Origin: an uncultured Kangiella sp.
GTDB lineage: Bacteria; Pseudomonadota; Gammaproteobacteria; Enterobacterales; Kangiellaceae
NCBI GenBank assembly: GCA_947503345.1
Contig: CANNCW010000001.1
Coordinates: 372,001 to 436,000, forward strand
Length of the DNA stretch: 64,000 bases
Direction of reading: 5' to 3'
The stretch's first letter is position 1; every line of letters begins with the position of its first letter. Shown here one piece after another: positions 1 to 10,678 of the stretch. The translations under genes and the position numbers were made by a program. Under the pieces are notes generated by a model. That model worked only from the letters and a program-made list of their open reading frames with translations. It had not been told where the DNA came from and ran no database searches.

Positions 1-693
<693 letters not shown>

Positions 694-712
694 TGTAAAG
701 GACATAATTATC

Positions 713-2383
713 ATGCGTGGTGCAGACTATTTAATTAAAGTGCTTAAAGAACATGGAGTTGATACCATCTTTGGTTATCCCGGTGGCGCAATTATGCCTG
801 TTTATGATGCTTTGGTAGAGAGCGGTATTAAGCATATTCTTTGTAGGCACGAGCAAGCCGCAGTATTTGCAGCCGATGGTTATTCACGCTCAAGCTCTAA
901 GCTTGGCGTATGCCTAGCAACTTCAGGTCCAGGTGCAACCAATTTAATCACTGGCATTGCTAATGCATACATGGACTCAATTCCATTATTAGCAATTACC
1001 GGGCAAGTTCCCTCCAATCTGATTGGCACAGATGCTTTTCAGGAGGTTGATATCTTTGGGCTTTCTATGCCTGTGGTTAAGCACAGCTTTTTGGTTACCT
1101 CTATCGATGAGCTACCAAATGCCATTTATCAAGCGATACATATCGCAAATGAAGGTCGTCCTGGCCCTGTTTTAATCGATATTGCAAAAGACGTACAACA
1201 AGAAACGATACAAGGAATTACAGTTGAAGTCCCTAAGGCCCAAATAGATATTTCTGATAAAGAAACTATTGCCAAGGTAGTAGAGCTAATTTCTGCTGCT
1301 CAAAAGCCATTGTTCTATGCTGGCGGCGGTATTGAATTGGCTCAAGCTTGCGATAGCTTTGCCCAATTGGTTGATCATTTACAGGTTCCCACTGTAACTA
1401 CCCTCAAAGGCATTGGAGCCATTCCTTCAGACTCTTCTTTTAATCTAGGAATGCTTGGAATGCATGGTACTAAAGCTGCCAATAATGCGGTGCAAGCTTG
1501 TGATCTCTTGATTGCAGTGGGAGCCAGGTTTGACGATCGAGCAACTGGAAATCTTGAGCACTTTGCACCTAATGCAAAAGTAATCCACTTTGACTGTGAC
1601 CCTGCTGAAATTAATAAATTGAAGGAAGTTGAATTACAAATAACCGGTGAGCTTAATCATGCTCTTCAATCTATAAAGGACGCGTCTGCTATCAACAATG
1701 GCAAGCATTATCAAGCTTGGTTAAATCATTGTCAGCAAAACAAAAGAAAACTAAGCTTTAAATACAATCATCCCGGCGAAACAATTTATGCGCCAGCACT
1801 TTTAAACCGCTTATCAGATATCACTAAAGATAAAGCTACCATTATCACCTGTGATGTTGGCCAACACCAAATGTGGGTTGCTCAACATATGGCTTTTAAT
1901 CACCCAGCGGAACATCTCAGCAGCGGTGGATTAGGTGCTATGGGCTATGGTCTGCCTTCCGCCATCGGCGCACAATTTGCAAACCCTTCCGCTAGAGTCA
2001 TCAATGTTTCTGGAGATGGCTCTATTATGATGAACATCCAAGAACTGGCCACGCTAATTCGTTATCAACTTCCTGTGAAAATTTTATTACTCGATAACCA
2101 AAGATTAGGAATGGTGCGTCAATGGCAACATCTGTTTTTTGAAAACAGGTTTAGTGAAATAGATTTATCCGATAATCCAGACTTTAGCATGGTTGCCAAT
2201 GCTTTCGGTATTCATGCAAAAAGTATTTCTAAAGCAGATGAGGTTGAGAATGCATTACAAGAGTTCATTCATAACGATGAAAGTTATCTGCTACACGTTT
2301 CAATAGATCCTGATGAAAACGTATGGCCCCTTGTTCCACCAGGTAAAAGTAATTCTGAATATATAGAGGAAAATTGCTCATGA
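713..2383 (+). CDS. ilvG: Acetolactate synthase large subunit, IlvG type
   Basis: ThDP-dependent enzyme condensing pyruvate with pyruvate or 2-oxobutyrate, the first common step of valine and isoleucine synthesis. The 556-residue protein has the N-terminal FGYPGGAIMPVYDAL block, the ThDP-activating Glu47 in CRHEQ (same number as in E. coli AHAS II), GTDAFQEVD, and a C-terminal GDGSIMMN-x-QEL ThDP/Mg motif. I chose ATG 713 because AAAGGA lies 10 bases upstream and the protein then starts like IlvG; a longer frame opens at 674 but would run into ilvC. The small subunit directly downstream overlaps by 4 bp (ATGA), so IlvG with IlvM is the natural pair. Confidence 0.95.
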   Translation: MRGADYLIKVLKEHGVDTIFGYPGGAIMPVYDALVESGIKHILCRHEQAAVFAADGYSRSSSKLGVCLATSGPGATNLITGIANAYMDSIPLLAITGQVPSNLIGTDAFQEVDIFGLSMPVVKHSFLVTSIDELPNAIYQAIHIANEGRPGPVLIDIAKDVQQETIQGITVEVPKAQIDISDKETIAKVVELISAAQKPLFYAGGGIELAQACDSFAQLVDHLQVPTVTTLKGIGAIPSDSSFNLGMLGMHGTKAANNAVQACDLLIAVGARFDDRATGNLEHFAPNAKVIHFDCDPAEINKLKEVELQITGELNHALQSIKDASAINNGKHYQAWLNHCQQNKRKLSFKYNHPGETIYAPALLNRLSDITKDKATIITCDVGQHQMWVAQHMAFNHPAEHLSSGGLGAMGYGLPSAIGAQFANPSARVINVSGDGSIMMNIQELATLIRYQLPVKILLLDNQRLGMVRQWQHLFFENRFSEIDLSDNPDFSMVANAFGIHAKSISKADEVENALQEFIHNDESYLLHVSIDPDENVWPLVPPGKSNSEYIEENCS

Positions 2384-2649
2384 CTACATCAACTAATATC
2401 AACATTATCGCTAAAAACACTATGGGTAGTTTGGAAAGAATTTTACGCTTGTTAAGGCATAGAGGTTTTAACGTGACCTTCTTTCAAGCAAATCGCTGTG
2501 AATTAGAAGACGGACTTAACATAACAGTGCAAGTTAATACTGAGCGGGAAAGCAGCAATATTTTTTGCCAACTGAACAAACTCACTGATGTAGTGGAAGT
2601 AAATATGAACTATCAACAAAAGCTGAGGAGCTGCCTAGGTGATGGATAA
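2380..2649 (+). CDS. ilvM: Acetolactate synthase small (regulatory) subunit, IlvM type
   Basis: An 89-residue single ACT domain: an N-terminal strand (INIIAKN), a helix (MGSLERILRLLRHRG) and a second strand carrying FNVTFFQANR. Length and sequence match the AHAS II small subunit rather than the roughly 160-residue IlvN/IlvH forms. It stabilises and modulates the catalytic subunit. The start is ATG 2380, with AGAGGA nine bases upstream and its first bases inside the ilvG stop, which implies translational coupling. A TTG in frame at 2374 is a poorer start. Confidence 0.93.
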   Translation: MTTSTNINIIAKNTMGSLERILRLLRHRGFNVTFFQANRCELEDGLNITVQVNTERESSNIFCQLNKLTDVVEVNMNYQQKLRSCLGDG

Positions 2650-4267
2650 AAAACTTAAGATTTACGACACAACTTTAAGAGATGGCGCTCAAACCTTTGG
2701 TATTAGTTTCTCAAAAAATGACAAAATCAAAATCTCTAAGATTCTTGATGATTTTAATATTGATTATATTGAAGCAGGCTGGCCAGGTTCAAACCCTAAA
2801 GACAAAGATTTTTTTGAAGCTATGAAAAAGCAGCCTTTAAGTCACTCTAAACTTGTTGCTTTTGGCTCTACAAAAAAACCATATATTGATATTACTAAAG
2901 ATCGACAAATACAGGATTTAATAGATGCAGATACTCCAGTAATTGCTATTGTCGCTAAGTTTTCTCAAACCCATACAGAAAAGATCCTGAAAACATCCCT
3001 GAAAGAAAACTTAAAGCTCATCGCTGAGACAGTTAGTTACTTAAAATCGTTTGATAAAGAAGTTATTGTCGACGCAGAACATTTTTTTGACGGTTTCAAA
3101 GAAAACCCAGAATATGTTCAAGCATGCGCAAAAACAGCGTTTGACAATGGCGCCGATAATATTACTTTATGCGACACCAATGGTGGCTCCACACCAAACG
3201 AAATCAAGGACATCGTTAGACAATTATATCCAACTTTCCCTGCAGCTAGTTTTGGTATTCATTGTCATAATGATTGTGAACTTGCGGTTGCTAATAGCAT
3301 AGAGGCCGTTGCAAATGGCATTGATCTAATACAAGGTACTATCAATGGTTACGGAGAGCGTTGTGGCAATGCTAACTTAATCTCGCTAATACCCACCTTA
3401 AAATTTAAGTTTCATAAACCCTTCAGCAGTCCTATTTTATTTAATGAGTTAACAAGCTTAGCCAACAAAGTTGCTAACATTTCAAACAAGCCCCTACACA
3501 ATCAGGCTGCTTATGTTGGGCAAAACGCTTTTACCCATAAAGGCGGAATTCATGTATCAGCAGTTGCAAAATTAACTTCAAGTTATGAGCATATCGATCC
3601 TACACTAGTTGGTAATCGTAGAGATTTTACTATTTCCGAACTGTCTGGAAGAAGTAACATTAAGCTTCAAGCCACTAAGCTTAATTTAGATCTCGCAGAC
3701 AATGAAACATCAATTCTCTCCGAGGTCAAAGAGCTCGAAAATAAGGGCTTATCTTTTGAAAACGCCAATGGTACTTTCGAAATGTTAGTCCGAAAATATA
3801 GTACAAGCTATCAAACCCCTTTTGAGCTAGTTAATGTCCGAGTTCAAACCCAGGATTTATTAAGTGCTTCTCAAGTATGTGAAGCGACCATCAAGGTTAG
3901 GATTGCAAACCAAATCAAGCATGTAGTAAGCGAAGCGAATGGCCCCGTTGACTCTATAAATAAAGCTTTGTTAAAAGCATTGATTGATGATTACCCCTTC
4001 ATTTGTTCGTTTCAATTAACTGATTATAAAGTTTCGATCATTGATCCAGAAAATGCGGCCTCTGCAAAAACCCGTGTATGGGTCGAAGCTAAAGCTCACG
4101 GCGATAGCTGGAGTACTGTCGGTTTTGGTGAAAACATTTTGCAAGCAAGCACTCAAGCTCTTGCCGATAGTTATGAGCTTTTTTTACATAAATACAGACA
4201 TAAAATCACTCACGACATATATAAAACACACGAGGAACATGAAAATGGCAACAATTACGCATCCTGA
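2642..4267 (+). CDS. cimA: Citramalate synthase (CimA/LeuA-like acyltransferase)
   Basis: About 541 residues of the HMGL-like family. Members of this subfamily join pyruvate and acetyl-CoA to citramalate, which leads to 2-oxobutyrate and isoleucine without threonine deaminase. Visible are YDTTLRDGAQ at the N-terminus, the subfamily signature EAGWPGSNPKD, DAEHFFDG, LCDTNGG, the metal-binding H207-x-H209 in GIHCHND, GYGERCGN and a C-terminal LeuA-type dimer/regulatory domain. The wording of these motifs is nearer CimA (TIGR00977 type) than 2-isopropylmalate or homocitrate synthase. GAGGAG precedes both GTG 2639 and ATG 2642; I use ATG. It overlaps ilvM by 8 bp and sits inside the ilv operon, which supports the isoleucine role. 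Confidence 0.85.
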   Translation: MDKKLKIYDTTLRDGAQTFGISFSKNDKIKISKILDDFNIDYIEAGWPGSNPKDKDFFEAMKKQPLSHSKLVAFGSTKKPYIDITKDRQIQDLIDADTPVIAIVAKFSQTHTEKILKTSLKENLKLIAETVSYLKSFDKEVIVDAEHFFDGFKENPEYVQACAKTAFDNGADNITLCDTNGGSTPNEIKDIVRQLYPTFPAASFGIHCHNDCELAVANSIEAVANGIDLIQGTINGYGERCGNANLISLIPTLKFKFHKPFSSPILFNELTSLANKVANISNKPLHNQAAYVGQNAFTHKGGIHVSAVAKLTSSYEHIDPTLVGNRRDFTISELSGRSNIKLQATKLNLDLADNETSILSEVKELENKGLSFENANGTFEMLVRKYSTSYQTPFELVNVRVQTQDLLSASQVCEATIKVRIANQIKHVVSEANGPVDSINKALLKALIDDYPFICSFQLTDYKVSIIDPENAASAKTRVWVEAKAHGDSWSTVGFGENILQASTQALADSYELFLHKYRHKITHDIYKTHEEHENGNNYAS

Positions 4268-5195
4268 ATTCATTTGGCATAATGGTAACTTAAAACCTTG
4301 GATGGATGCTAAAGTGCATGTATTAAGTCATGCGATACATTATGGCTCATCAGTCTTTGAAGGTATTCGCTGCTATAACACCCACAAGGGTCCAGCTTTT
4401 TTTAGACTTGCTGAACATATTGAAAGGCTTTATCAATCTGCGAAAATTTACCACATGCCGATCCCATTTTCTAATGAAGAAATAACTTCAGCCTGCCATC
4501 TAGTTATTCAAAAAAATGATTTAAAAGATGCTTATTTAAGACCAGTAGCCTTTTTTGGTTATGGCGGAATAGGCGTACAACCTAGTAATAACCCTGTCGA
4601 TGTAACCGTTGCTGCATTTCCTTGGGGTGCTTATCTAGGAAATGATTCAATTGAACAAGGTGTTGATACTGGAATATCGTCATGGAATCGCGTGGCTTCC
4701 AACACCATCCCAACAGCAGCAAAGGCAGGTGGTAACTACTTATCATCACAACTGGTTATTGAAGAAGCAACTCGCCATGGTTATCACGAAGGCATTGCGC
4801 TCGATCGTAACGGTTATATTTCTGAAGGTTCCGGAGAAAACATTTTTGTTATCAGAAACAATATTCTCTACACCCCGCCATTTACTGCTTCTATTTTACC
4901 GGGAATAACTCGCGACACTGTAATTACTTTAGCCAGGAAAAAAGGTTTTGAAGTCATTGAACAAAATATGACGCGCGAAGCTTTGTATCTTGCCGATGAG
5001 GTTTTCATGACCGGAACAGCTGCGGAAGTCGTTCCTATTAGGAGTGTTGATGGCCATGAAGTAGGAGCAGGGTCTCGAGGTTCTATTACTAAAACTTTGC
5101 AAACAGCCTTTTTTGGTTTATTTAATGGTTCAACCAAAGATGAGTGGGACTGGTTAACTCTTGTGGAAAAGAAGCAAGGAGTAGGCAATGCCTGA
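4245..5195 (+). CDS. ilvE: Branched-chain amino acid aminotransferase
   Basis: PLP fold type IV transaminase giving the last step of valine, isoleucine and leucine formation. The 316-residue protein aligns by eye along its whole length with E. coli Ilv[28 protein letters not shown], the PLP lysine K160 in TAAKAGGNY (same number as E. coli), [10 protein letters not shown] and [13 protein letters not shown] 4245 has GAGGAA seven bases upstream; ATG 4239 is too close to that site, and a longer frame opening at 4041 lies inside cimA. It overlaps cimA by 23 bp. Confidence 0.96.
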   Translation: MATITHPEFIWHNGNLKPWMDAKVHVLSHAIHYGSSVFEGIRCYNTHKGPAFFRLAEHIERLYQSAKIYHMPIPFSNEEITSACHLVIQKNDLKDAYLRPVAFFGYGGIGVQPSNNPVDVTVAAFPWGAYLGNDSIEQGVDTGISSWNRVASNTIPTAAKAGGNYLSSQLVIEEATRHGYHEGIALDRNGYISEGSGENIFVIRNNILYTPPFTASILPGITRDTVITLARKKGFEVIEQNMTREALYLADEVFMTGTAAEVVPIRSVDGHEVGAGSRGSITKTLQTAFFGLFNGSTKDEWDWLTLVEKKQGVGNA

Positions 5196-7014
5196 TTATC
5201 GTTCAAAAACTTCGACTCATGGCCGCAATATGGCCGGAGCTCGCGCCTTATGGAGAGCTACTGGTATGAAAGATAACGATTTTGGTAAACCCATTATTGC
5301 GGTCTGCAATTCTTTCACCCAATTCGTTCCTGGTCATGTACATCTAAAAGATATGGGACAGTTAGTAGCAGGCGCTATCGAGAAAGCAGGAGGAGTTGCT
5401 AAAGAGTTTAATACCATTGCAGTGGATGATGGAATCGCAATGGGCCATTCAGGAATGCTGTACTCTTTGCCATCACGAGAAATAATTGCAGACTCGGTTG
5501 AGTATATGGTTAACGCGCATTGCGCCGATGCTATGGTCTGTATTTCTAATTGCGACAAAATCACTCCTGGCATGTTAATGGCTGCAATGCGGTTAAACAT
5601 ACCGGTTATTTTTGTTTCTGGTGGTCCGATGGAAGCTGGTAAATCCAAACTTTCAGACAAAATCATCAAGCTTGATTTAGTAGATGCAATGGTCGCTGCA
5701 GCGGATCCAACCGTATCCGATCAAGAAGCTGAAAAATACGAACGAAGTGCCTGCCCTACTTGCGGTTCTTGCTCGGGGATGTTTACCGCCAACTCCATGA
5801 ATTGTTTAACTGAAGCACTAGGTTTAGCGCTACCCGGAAATGGTACTTTGCTTGCAACTCATGCCAAACGAAAGCAATTATTCTTAGATGCTGGTTCCAA
5901 AATTGTAGCCTTAACAAAGCGCTATTACCAAGACAATGACTCATCGGTTTTGCCAAGAAATATAGCGAGTTTCGAGGCTTTTGAAAATGCTATGAGTTTA
6001 GACATTGCCATGGGAGGTTCTACTAATACAGTCTTACATTTACTAGCCGCTGCTCATGAAGGCGAGATTGATTTTTCCATGAAAGACATTGATCGTTTAT
6101 CCAAACAAGTCCCACACCTTTGTAAAGTAGCTCCTTCCACTAAAAATTATCATATGGAAGATGTACATCGTGCTGGTGGAATTATGTCCATATTAGGTGA
6201 GCTTTCTCGAGCAAATTTACTGCATAATCAACTAGCGACGGTTCACAGTACTAGTATGCAAGATGCCATCGAGCAGTGGGACATCACCCAAAATAAAAGT
6301 GACACTACCCAAAGCTTTTTCCGAGCCGGTCCCGCTGGCATTCCAACCCAAACAGCCTTCAGTCAGGACTGTTTGTATCCAAGTGTTGATAACAACAGAA
6401 CCGAAGGCTGTATTAGAAGCAAAGAAAACGCCTACAGCCAAGATGGAGGCTTAGCGGTTTTATACGGTAATCTTGCTCCAAACGGTTGCATTGTTAAAAC
6501 CGCGGGAGTTGACAAGTCATCGTTAAATTTCAAAGGCAATGCTCAAGTTTTTGAAAGCCAAGATGATGCGGTTGAAGCCATTCTTAGTGATAATGTTAAA
6601 CCTGGAACAGCAGTGATTATTCGTTACGAAGGCCCTAGTGGTGGTCCTGGGATGCAAGAAATGCTATATCCCACTAGCTATTTAAAATCCAAAGGACTTG
6701 GTAAGTCTTGTGCTTTAATTACCGACGGTCGATTTTCAGGTGGAACCTCTGGGTTATCCATTGGACATGTATCACCAGAAGCAGCCAATCAAGGTAATAT
6801 TGGTTTAATTAAAGATGGTGACATCATCAAAATTGACATTCCAAACCGTACCATTCAAATTGAAATTAGTGAACAAGAAATTGAGACTAGGCGAAGCTAC
6901 AAATCAAGCGATGACTGGAAGCCTCTAAAAAGAAAGAGAACTATTTCTACAGCGTTGAAGCTTTATGCAAAACACGTTTCGAGTGCTGATAAAGGGGCCA
7001 TAAGAATACTCTAG
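5188..7014 (+). CDS. ilvD: Dihydroxy-acid dehydratase
   Basis: 608 residues; dehydrates dihydroxy-isovalerate and dihydroxy-methylvalerate to the 2-oxo acids using an Fe-S cluster. Seen are [40 protein letters not shown] (first Cys about residue 189), [31 protein letters not shown] and [10 protein letters not shown], all standard for the IlvD/Edd family; size and N-terminus distinguish IlvD from Edd. ATG 5188 follows AAGGAG by six bases and overlaps the ilvE end by 8 bp. It is the last gene of the operon; asnC converges six bases later and I see no intrinsic terminator. Confidence 0.96.
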   Translation: MPDYRSKTSTHGRNMAGARALWRATGMKDNDFGKPIIAVCNSFTQFVPGHVHLKDMGQLVAGAIEKAGGVAKEFNTIAVDDGIAMGHSGMLYSLPSREIIADSVEYMVNAHCADAMVCISNCDKITPGMLMAAMRLNIPVIFVSGGPMEAGKSKLSDKIIKLDLVDAMVAAADPTVSDQEAEKYERSACPTCGSCSGMFTANSMNCLTEALGLALPGNGTLLATHAKRKQLFLDAGSKIVALTKRYYQDNDSSVLPRNIASFEAFENAMSLDIAMGGSTNTVLHLLAAAHEGEIDFSMKDIDRLSKQVPHLCKVAPSTKNYHMEDVHRAGGIMSILGELSRANLLHNQLATVHSTSMQDAIEQWDITQNKSDTTQSFFRAGPAGIPTQTAFSQDCLYPSVDNNRTEGCIRSKENAYSQDGGLAVLYGNLAPNGCIVKTAGVDKSSLNFKGNAQVFESQDDAVEAILSDNVKPGTAVIIRYEGPSGGPGMQEMLYPTSYLKSKGLGKSCALITDGRFSGGTSGLSIGHVSPEAANQGNIGLIKDGDIIKIDIPNRTIQIEISEQEIETRRSYKSSDDWKPLKRKRTISTALKLYAKHVSSADKGAIRIL

Positions 7015-7020
7015 GTTTGA

Positions 7021-7491
7021 TCAAGTTAACAAAGCATCAATATCTCGATAAATAGGATTTTGTAAAGAAATCATGGTTTCAGTTGAACGAACCTGCTCGA
7101 TGGATTGTAATTTATTAATTAATACATCTTGAAATCGCTCCATATCCGGAGCGATAACTTTTACTAACAAGCTATATTGACCAGTAGTATAAAAAACCTC
7201 TAGCACTTCTGGGATGTCTGATAATTGCTTGGCAACTGGCTGGTAATCTTTCGCACTCTTTAAATAAATACCCACAAAGCAACAGACATCAAAGCCTAAA
7301 GCTTTAGCAGAAACTTTAACTTTGGTACCTTGAATAATTCCAGCCTGACGCATTTTTTCTATTCTAACGTGTATAGTTCCTGCACTTACAGCAAACTTTT
7401 TAGCGATCTGCGCATAAGGAGTTTTAGCTTCTTGTAATAACTCTGCGAGTATCTGTTTATCCAAATTATCGATTCGATAATTTTCACTCAT
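7021..7491 (-). CDS. asnC: AsnC transcriptional regulator (Lrp family)
   Basis: 156 residues: an N-terminal winged HTH (IDNLDKQILAEL through TIHVRIEKMRQAGII, about 5-55) and a C-terminal RAM/ACT-like domain (about 70-150). Motifs SAGTIHVR, KALGFDVCCFVGI-LKSAKDY and ETMISLQNPI follow E. coli AsnC much more closely than Lrp. AsnC senses asparagine and controls asnA. It lies back to back with asnA, the classic layout. ATG 7491 was chosen because GGTGGG lies just upstream and the protein then starts MSENYRID like AsnC. Confidence 0.93.
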   Translation of the reverse strand: MSENYRIDNLDKQILAELLQEAKTPYAQIAKKFAVSAGTIHVRIEKMRQAGIIQGTKVKVSAKALGFDVCCFVGIYLKSAKDYQPVAKQLSDIPEVLEVFYTTGQYSLLVKVIAPDMERFQDVLINKLQSIEQVRSTETMISLQNPIYRDIDALLT

Positions 7492-7552
7492 CAATCCCAC
7501 CAATTTTTAACCAAACATTAATTTATCGGCCTATTTTTATATAAAAGCCATC

Positions 7553-7566
7553 AATAGAGCTCTATT
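7553..7566. promoter_or_regulatory. 14-bp perfect palindrome between asnC and asnA, candidate AsnC operator
   Basis: AATAGAGCTCTATT reads the same on both strands and sits inside the 140-bp divergent spacer, about 65 bases from either start codon. Lrp/AsnC proteins bind symmetric AT-rich sites, so this is a reasonable operator, but assignment is inference from position and symmetry only. Confidence 0.4.
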
Positions 7567-7631
7567 TATATATGATTATTGATTATTTGACCAATGTATT
7601 AGATAAATAATAACAAAAGAGGATATTTATT

Positions 7632-8624
7632 ATGAAAAAACTATCGCAAACGGCATTTATTAAAGATCAACAATACATACAAATCATCAAATCTGACTTC
7701 TTATCAGCTTTATCAGAGCAGTTGAACTTAACCGAAGTTCAAGCTCCTATTCTCACAATACAAGGAGATGGAACACAAGATGATCTCAATGGTACAGAAC
7801 AAGCTGTATCAGTTATCAGCAAAACCTTAACTAAAACTATGGAAGTCGTACATTCATTGGCTAAATGGAAGCGGCAGCTTTTAGCGCGCGCAGACTTCGA
7901 AGCAGGAAAAGGTATTGTTACTCAGATGAGAGCATTACGCCCTGATGAAGATTTTTTAAGTGAGAGACATTCGATATGCGTCGATCAGTGGGACTGGGAA
8001 AAAGTTATTCATGAAGAAGACCGAAACCTTAAATCGTTAAAATCTACGGTCACTACAATTTATTCTGCTTTAAAAAAGGTCGACAAAAAACTTTCTTCTG
8101 ACTTAGCACGAGAAGAACTGCTTCCTACTGAAATAACCTTTATTCATACTGAAGAGCTGCTACAAAAGTTCCCAAGTTTATCGCCAAAACAAAGAGAGTA
8201 TGAAATCTGCAAAGAATACAAAGCTGTTTTTCTCATTGGAATTGGAGGCGTGCTAAGTGACGGTACAGCTCATGATGGTAGAGCTCCAGATTATGATGAC
8301 TGGAGTAGCAAAAACGAAGATGACTTCTTTGGTTTAAATGGAGATATTTTAGTATGGAACCCGGCGCTACAAGATGCTTTTGAACTATCATCGATGGGGA
8401 TACGCGTGAGTCCAGAAATAATGGAAAAACAACTAACCATGCGTAGCTTATCTCATCGACTTGAATATCAATGGCACCAGCAACTTATGTCCGGCCAACT
8501 TCCACAAACCATCGGCGGTGGAATTGGCCAATCAAGATTAGCCATGTTCTTTTTACAAAAGAAGCATATCGGCCAAGTCCAGTTCAGTATTTGGCCAGAA
8601 GATATAGAGGTCGAAGTTTTATAG
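7632..8624 (+). CDS. asnA: Aspartate-ammonia ligase (asparagine synthetase A)
   Basis: 330 residues; makes asparagine from aspartate, ammonia and ATP, releasing AMP. Class II aaRS-like fold. Visible blocks: VQAPILT-QGDGTQDDLNG, VVHSLAKWKR, MRALRPDED, VDQWDWEK, RAPDYDDWS, LNGDILVWNP, FELSSMGIRV and PQTIGGGIGQSR (motif 3-like), all as in E. coli AsnA and the same length. AGAGG stands nine bases before ATG 7632. Transcribed away from asnC. No terminator is seen between it and the transporter gene 75 bases on. Confidence 0.97.
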   Translation: MKKLSQTAFIKDQQYIQIIKSDFLSALSEQLNLTEVQAPILTIQGDGTQDDLNGTEQAVSVISKTLTKTMEVVHSLAKWKRQLLARADFEAGKGIVTQMRALRPDEDFLSERHSICVDQWDWEKVIHEEDRNLKSLKSTVTTIYSALKKVDKKLSSDLAREELLPTEITFIHTEELLQKFPSLSPKQREYEICKEYKAVFLIGIGGVLSDGTAHDGRAPDYDDWSSKNEDDFFGLNGDILVWNPALQDAFELSSMGIRVSPEIMEKQLTMRSLSHRLEYQWHQQLMSGQLPQTIGGGIGQSRLAMFFLQKKHIGQVQFSIWPEDIEVEVL

Positions 8625-8699
8625 CCTAAAACATTAATCTTGCTTATCTAGCATCTTATAAGTAATCTCAATAGGAGAATAAATAGGCAAGGTACAAGC

Positions 8700-9923
8700 A
8701 TGAGAAAAAGCAAGCTAAGATTAGGTCCCGCCACTTTAGTTACTGCAGCTTTTATAGGCCCAGGCACCGTGACTGCTGCCACCAAAGCTGGGGCTAATTT
8801 TGGTTTTGCTTTGTTATGGGCTTTATTGTTTTCGGTTATTGCCACCATGATTTTGCAGGAAATGACGGCCAGACTGGGAGTGGTAGGACGTAAGGAACTA
8901 GGCCAAGCCATTCGTGAGCAGTTTTCTAACCCGCTACTAAAAGTTATATCTATTATTTTAGTATTAAGTGCGATATTAATAGGTAATGCCGCTTATGAAG
9001 GTGGTAATATTGCTGGCGCATCACTAGGAATAAATGCTTTCTTCGAGTCGGATTTAAAACAAGTTTGGGGCTTTGATTTTATAGCCATTCTTATTGGCTT
9101 AGTAGCATTCATTTTACTCTGGACAGGTAGCTATCAATTAATCAGTAAAGCTATTATCAGCCTAGTTATCATTATGAGTTTGGCTTTTATTGCCAGCTTT
9201 ATCTTTATTAAACCTGATTTATCGCAACTCTTTAAAGGCCTCTTAGTCCCTTCTTTACCAGACGGTGCAACCTTAACGGTCATAGCATTAATCGGCACAA
9301 CAGTTGTTCCGTACAATTTATTCTTGCACTCTGCTAGTGCAAAGAAACACTGGAGCTCTGCCGATGATATGCCAATGGCCCGAAAAGATATTTTCTTTTC
9401 GATTCCATTAGGTGGCTTAATTTCCGTCGCTATAGTTTCAACCGCTGCAACTGCCTTTTTTGGCAAGCAAATCGAAATCAATGGTGCTCAAGATTTGGCC
9501 TTAAGTATTGAGCCATTATTTGGAGTCTCTGCAAAATATTTAATGGCAATAGGTTTATTTGCTGCAGGTATTTCATCAGCCATAACCGCGCCACTAGCAA
9601 CCTCTTATGCGTTATCAGGTTTACTAAACTTAAATACAGATTTGAAATCCACAAGCTTCAAATTGATTTGGATAGCAATACTGCTGGCTGGTGTTATCGT
9701 CGCCAGTTCCGGCTTAAAACCCATTAACATTATTTGGTTTGCCCAAGTAGCCAACGGCATCTTATTACCCATTATCGCAATCTTCTTATTATGGACCATG
9801 AACCAAGCGTATTTAGGACGACATAAAAATACCTTGGTGCAAAATATCTTAGGACTAATAGTAATTTTAGTAACTCTGATGCTGAGTGGTCGTAGCTTAA
9901 CGTCGGCTTTCGGAATGCTGTAA
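8700..9923 (+). CDS. NRAMP-family transporter, divergent, linked to 5-oxoprolinase
   Basis: 407 residues with about 11 hydrophobic segments and the NRAMP/SLC11 layout. TM1 begins GPATLVTAAF and continues GPGT at residues 20-23, where classical members have DPGN. TM6 reads GTTVVPYNLFLHSA, with V203-P204-Y205 where classical members have Met-Pro-His. The Asp, Asn and Met that coordinate manganese or iron are therefore all replaced, so a divalent-metal label would be unsafe. The start of pxpA follows after five bases, so the two are almost certainly co-transcribed. Substrate unknown; transport of 5-oxoproline or a related compound is my inference from the neighbours. Confidence 0.8.
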   Translation: MRKSKLRLGPATLVTAAFIGPGTVTAATKAGANFGFALLWALLFSVIATMILQEMTARLGVVGRKELGQAIREQFSNPLLKVISIILVLSAILIGNAAYEGGNIAGASLGINAFFESDLKQVWGFDFIAILIGLVAFILLWTGSYQLISKAIISLVIIMSLAFIASFIFIKPDLSQLFKGLLVPSLPDGATLTVIALIGTTVVPYNLFLHSASAKKHWSSADDMPMARKDIFFSIPLGGLISVAIVSTAATAFFGKQIEINGAQDLALSIEPLFGVSAKYLMAIGLFAAGISSAITAPLATSYALSGLLNLNTDLKSTSFKLIWIAILLAGVIVASSGLKPINIIWFAQVANGILLPIIAIFLLWTMNQAYLGRHKNTLVQNILGLIVILVTLMLSGRSLTSAFGML

Positions 9924-9928
9924 CACCA

Positions 9929-10678
9929 ATGAACTCAATAGATATTAACTGCGACTTAGGTGAAAGCAACTCAGCTGTGGATTGGGCCACAGATCTTTTA
10001 TTAATGCCTTATATCTCTTCGGCCAATATTGCCTGTGGTGGTCATGCAGGAAATGATCAAAGCATGGCAACATCTATACAAAATTGCTTAAAACACAATT
10101 TAAAAATTGGCGCACACCCAAGCTTCCCCGATCAAATAAACTTTGGACGAATTGCTATGGATATTACCGATTCAAAATTGCAGGAATCCTTAGCAATACA
10201 ACTCCAAAGCTTTAAAAACATTTGCTCAAAATTAAATGCTCCAATCCATCATGTTAAACCCCATGGTGCGCTTTATAATTTAGCAGCTAAAGATAGCCAT
10301 TTAGCGATGCTAATATCTGAAACGATTGCTACGGTTTTACCTAACGCAAAAATCATGGGGCTAGCAGACTCAAAAATGCAATCGGTTACACAAGCTTTAA
10401 ATATAGACTTTATTAGCGAAGGATTTATGGACCGCCTTTATCATCAAGATGCTAGTTTAGTAAGCCGTAATCACCCTCTTGCAGTACACCAAGGCATTGA
10501 TACATGTTTACAACAAGCTTTTCATTTAGCTACAAGCCAGTCGATAGCTACACTTGAAGGCAAAGATATTTCATTGAAAGTTGATTCGATTTGTTTGCAT
10601 GGCGATACGGCCAATGCTATTGAAATTGCTCAATCATTACATCGATACTTTAAACAAAAAGAAATTCAAATCCAATAA
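9929..10678 (+). CDS. pxpA: 5-oxoprolinase subunit A (LamB/YcsF family)
   Basis: 249 residues of the YcsF/LamB family. Family knowledge: PxpA with PxpB and PxpC hydrolyses 5-oxo-L-proline to glutamate using ATP, removing a spontaneous glutamine/glutamate breakdown product. Seen: SIDINCDLGES at the N-terminus, ANIACGGHAGN, IGAHPSFPD, the HHVKPHGALYN block and SICLHGDTANA near the end, all polar residues expected of the active site. It starts 5 bases after the transporter and overlaps pxpB by one base (TAATG). Confidence 0.94.
   Translation: MNSIDINCDLGESNSAVDWATDLLLMPYISSANIACGGHAGNDQSMATSIQNCLKHNLKIGAHPSFPDQINFGRIAMDITDSKLQESLAIQLQSFKNICSKLNAPIHHVKPHGALYNLAAKDSHLAMLISETIATVLPNAKIMGLADSKMQSVTQALNIDFISEGFMDRLYHQDASLVSRNHPLAVHQGIDTCLQQAFHLATSQSIATLEGKDISLKVDSICLHGDTANAIEIAQSLHRYFKQKEIQIQ

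Noticed and set aside
4041-4244. An in-frame extension of ilvE to 4041
   Set aside because: It lies wholly inside cimA, has no ribosome site, and the protein from ATG 4245 already matches full-length E. coli IlvE including K160.
4868-5669. Open frames on the minus strand opposite ilvE and ilvD
   Set aside because: They mirror the codon pattern of strong genes on the plus strand and have no family resemblance.
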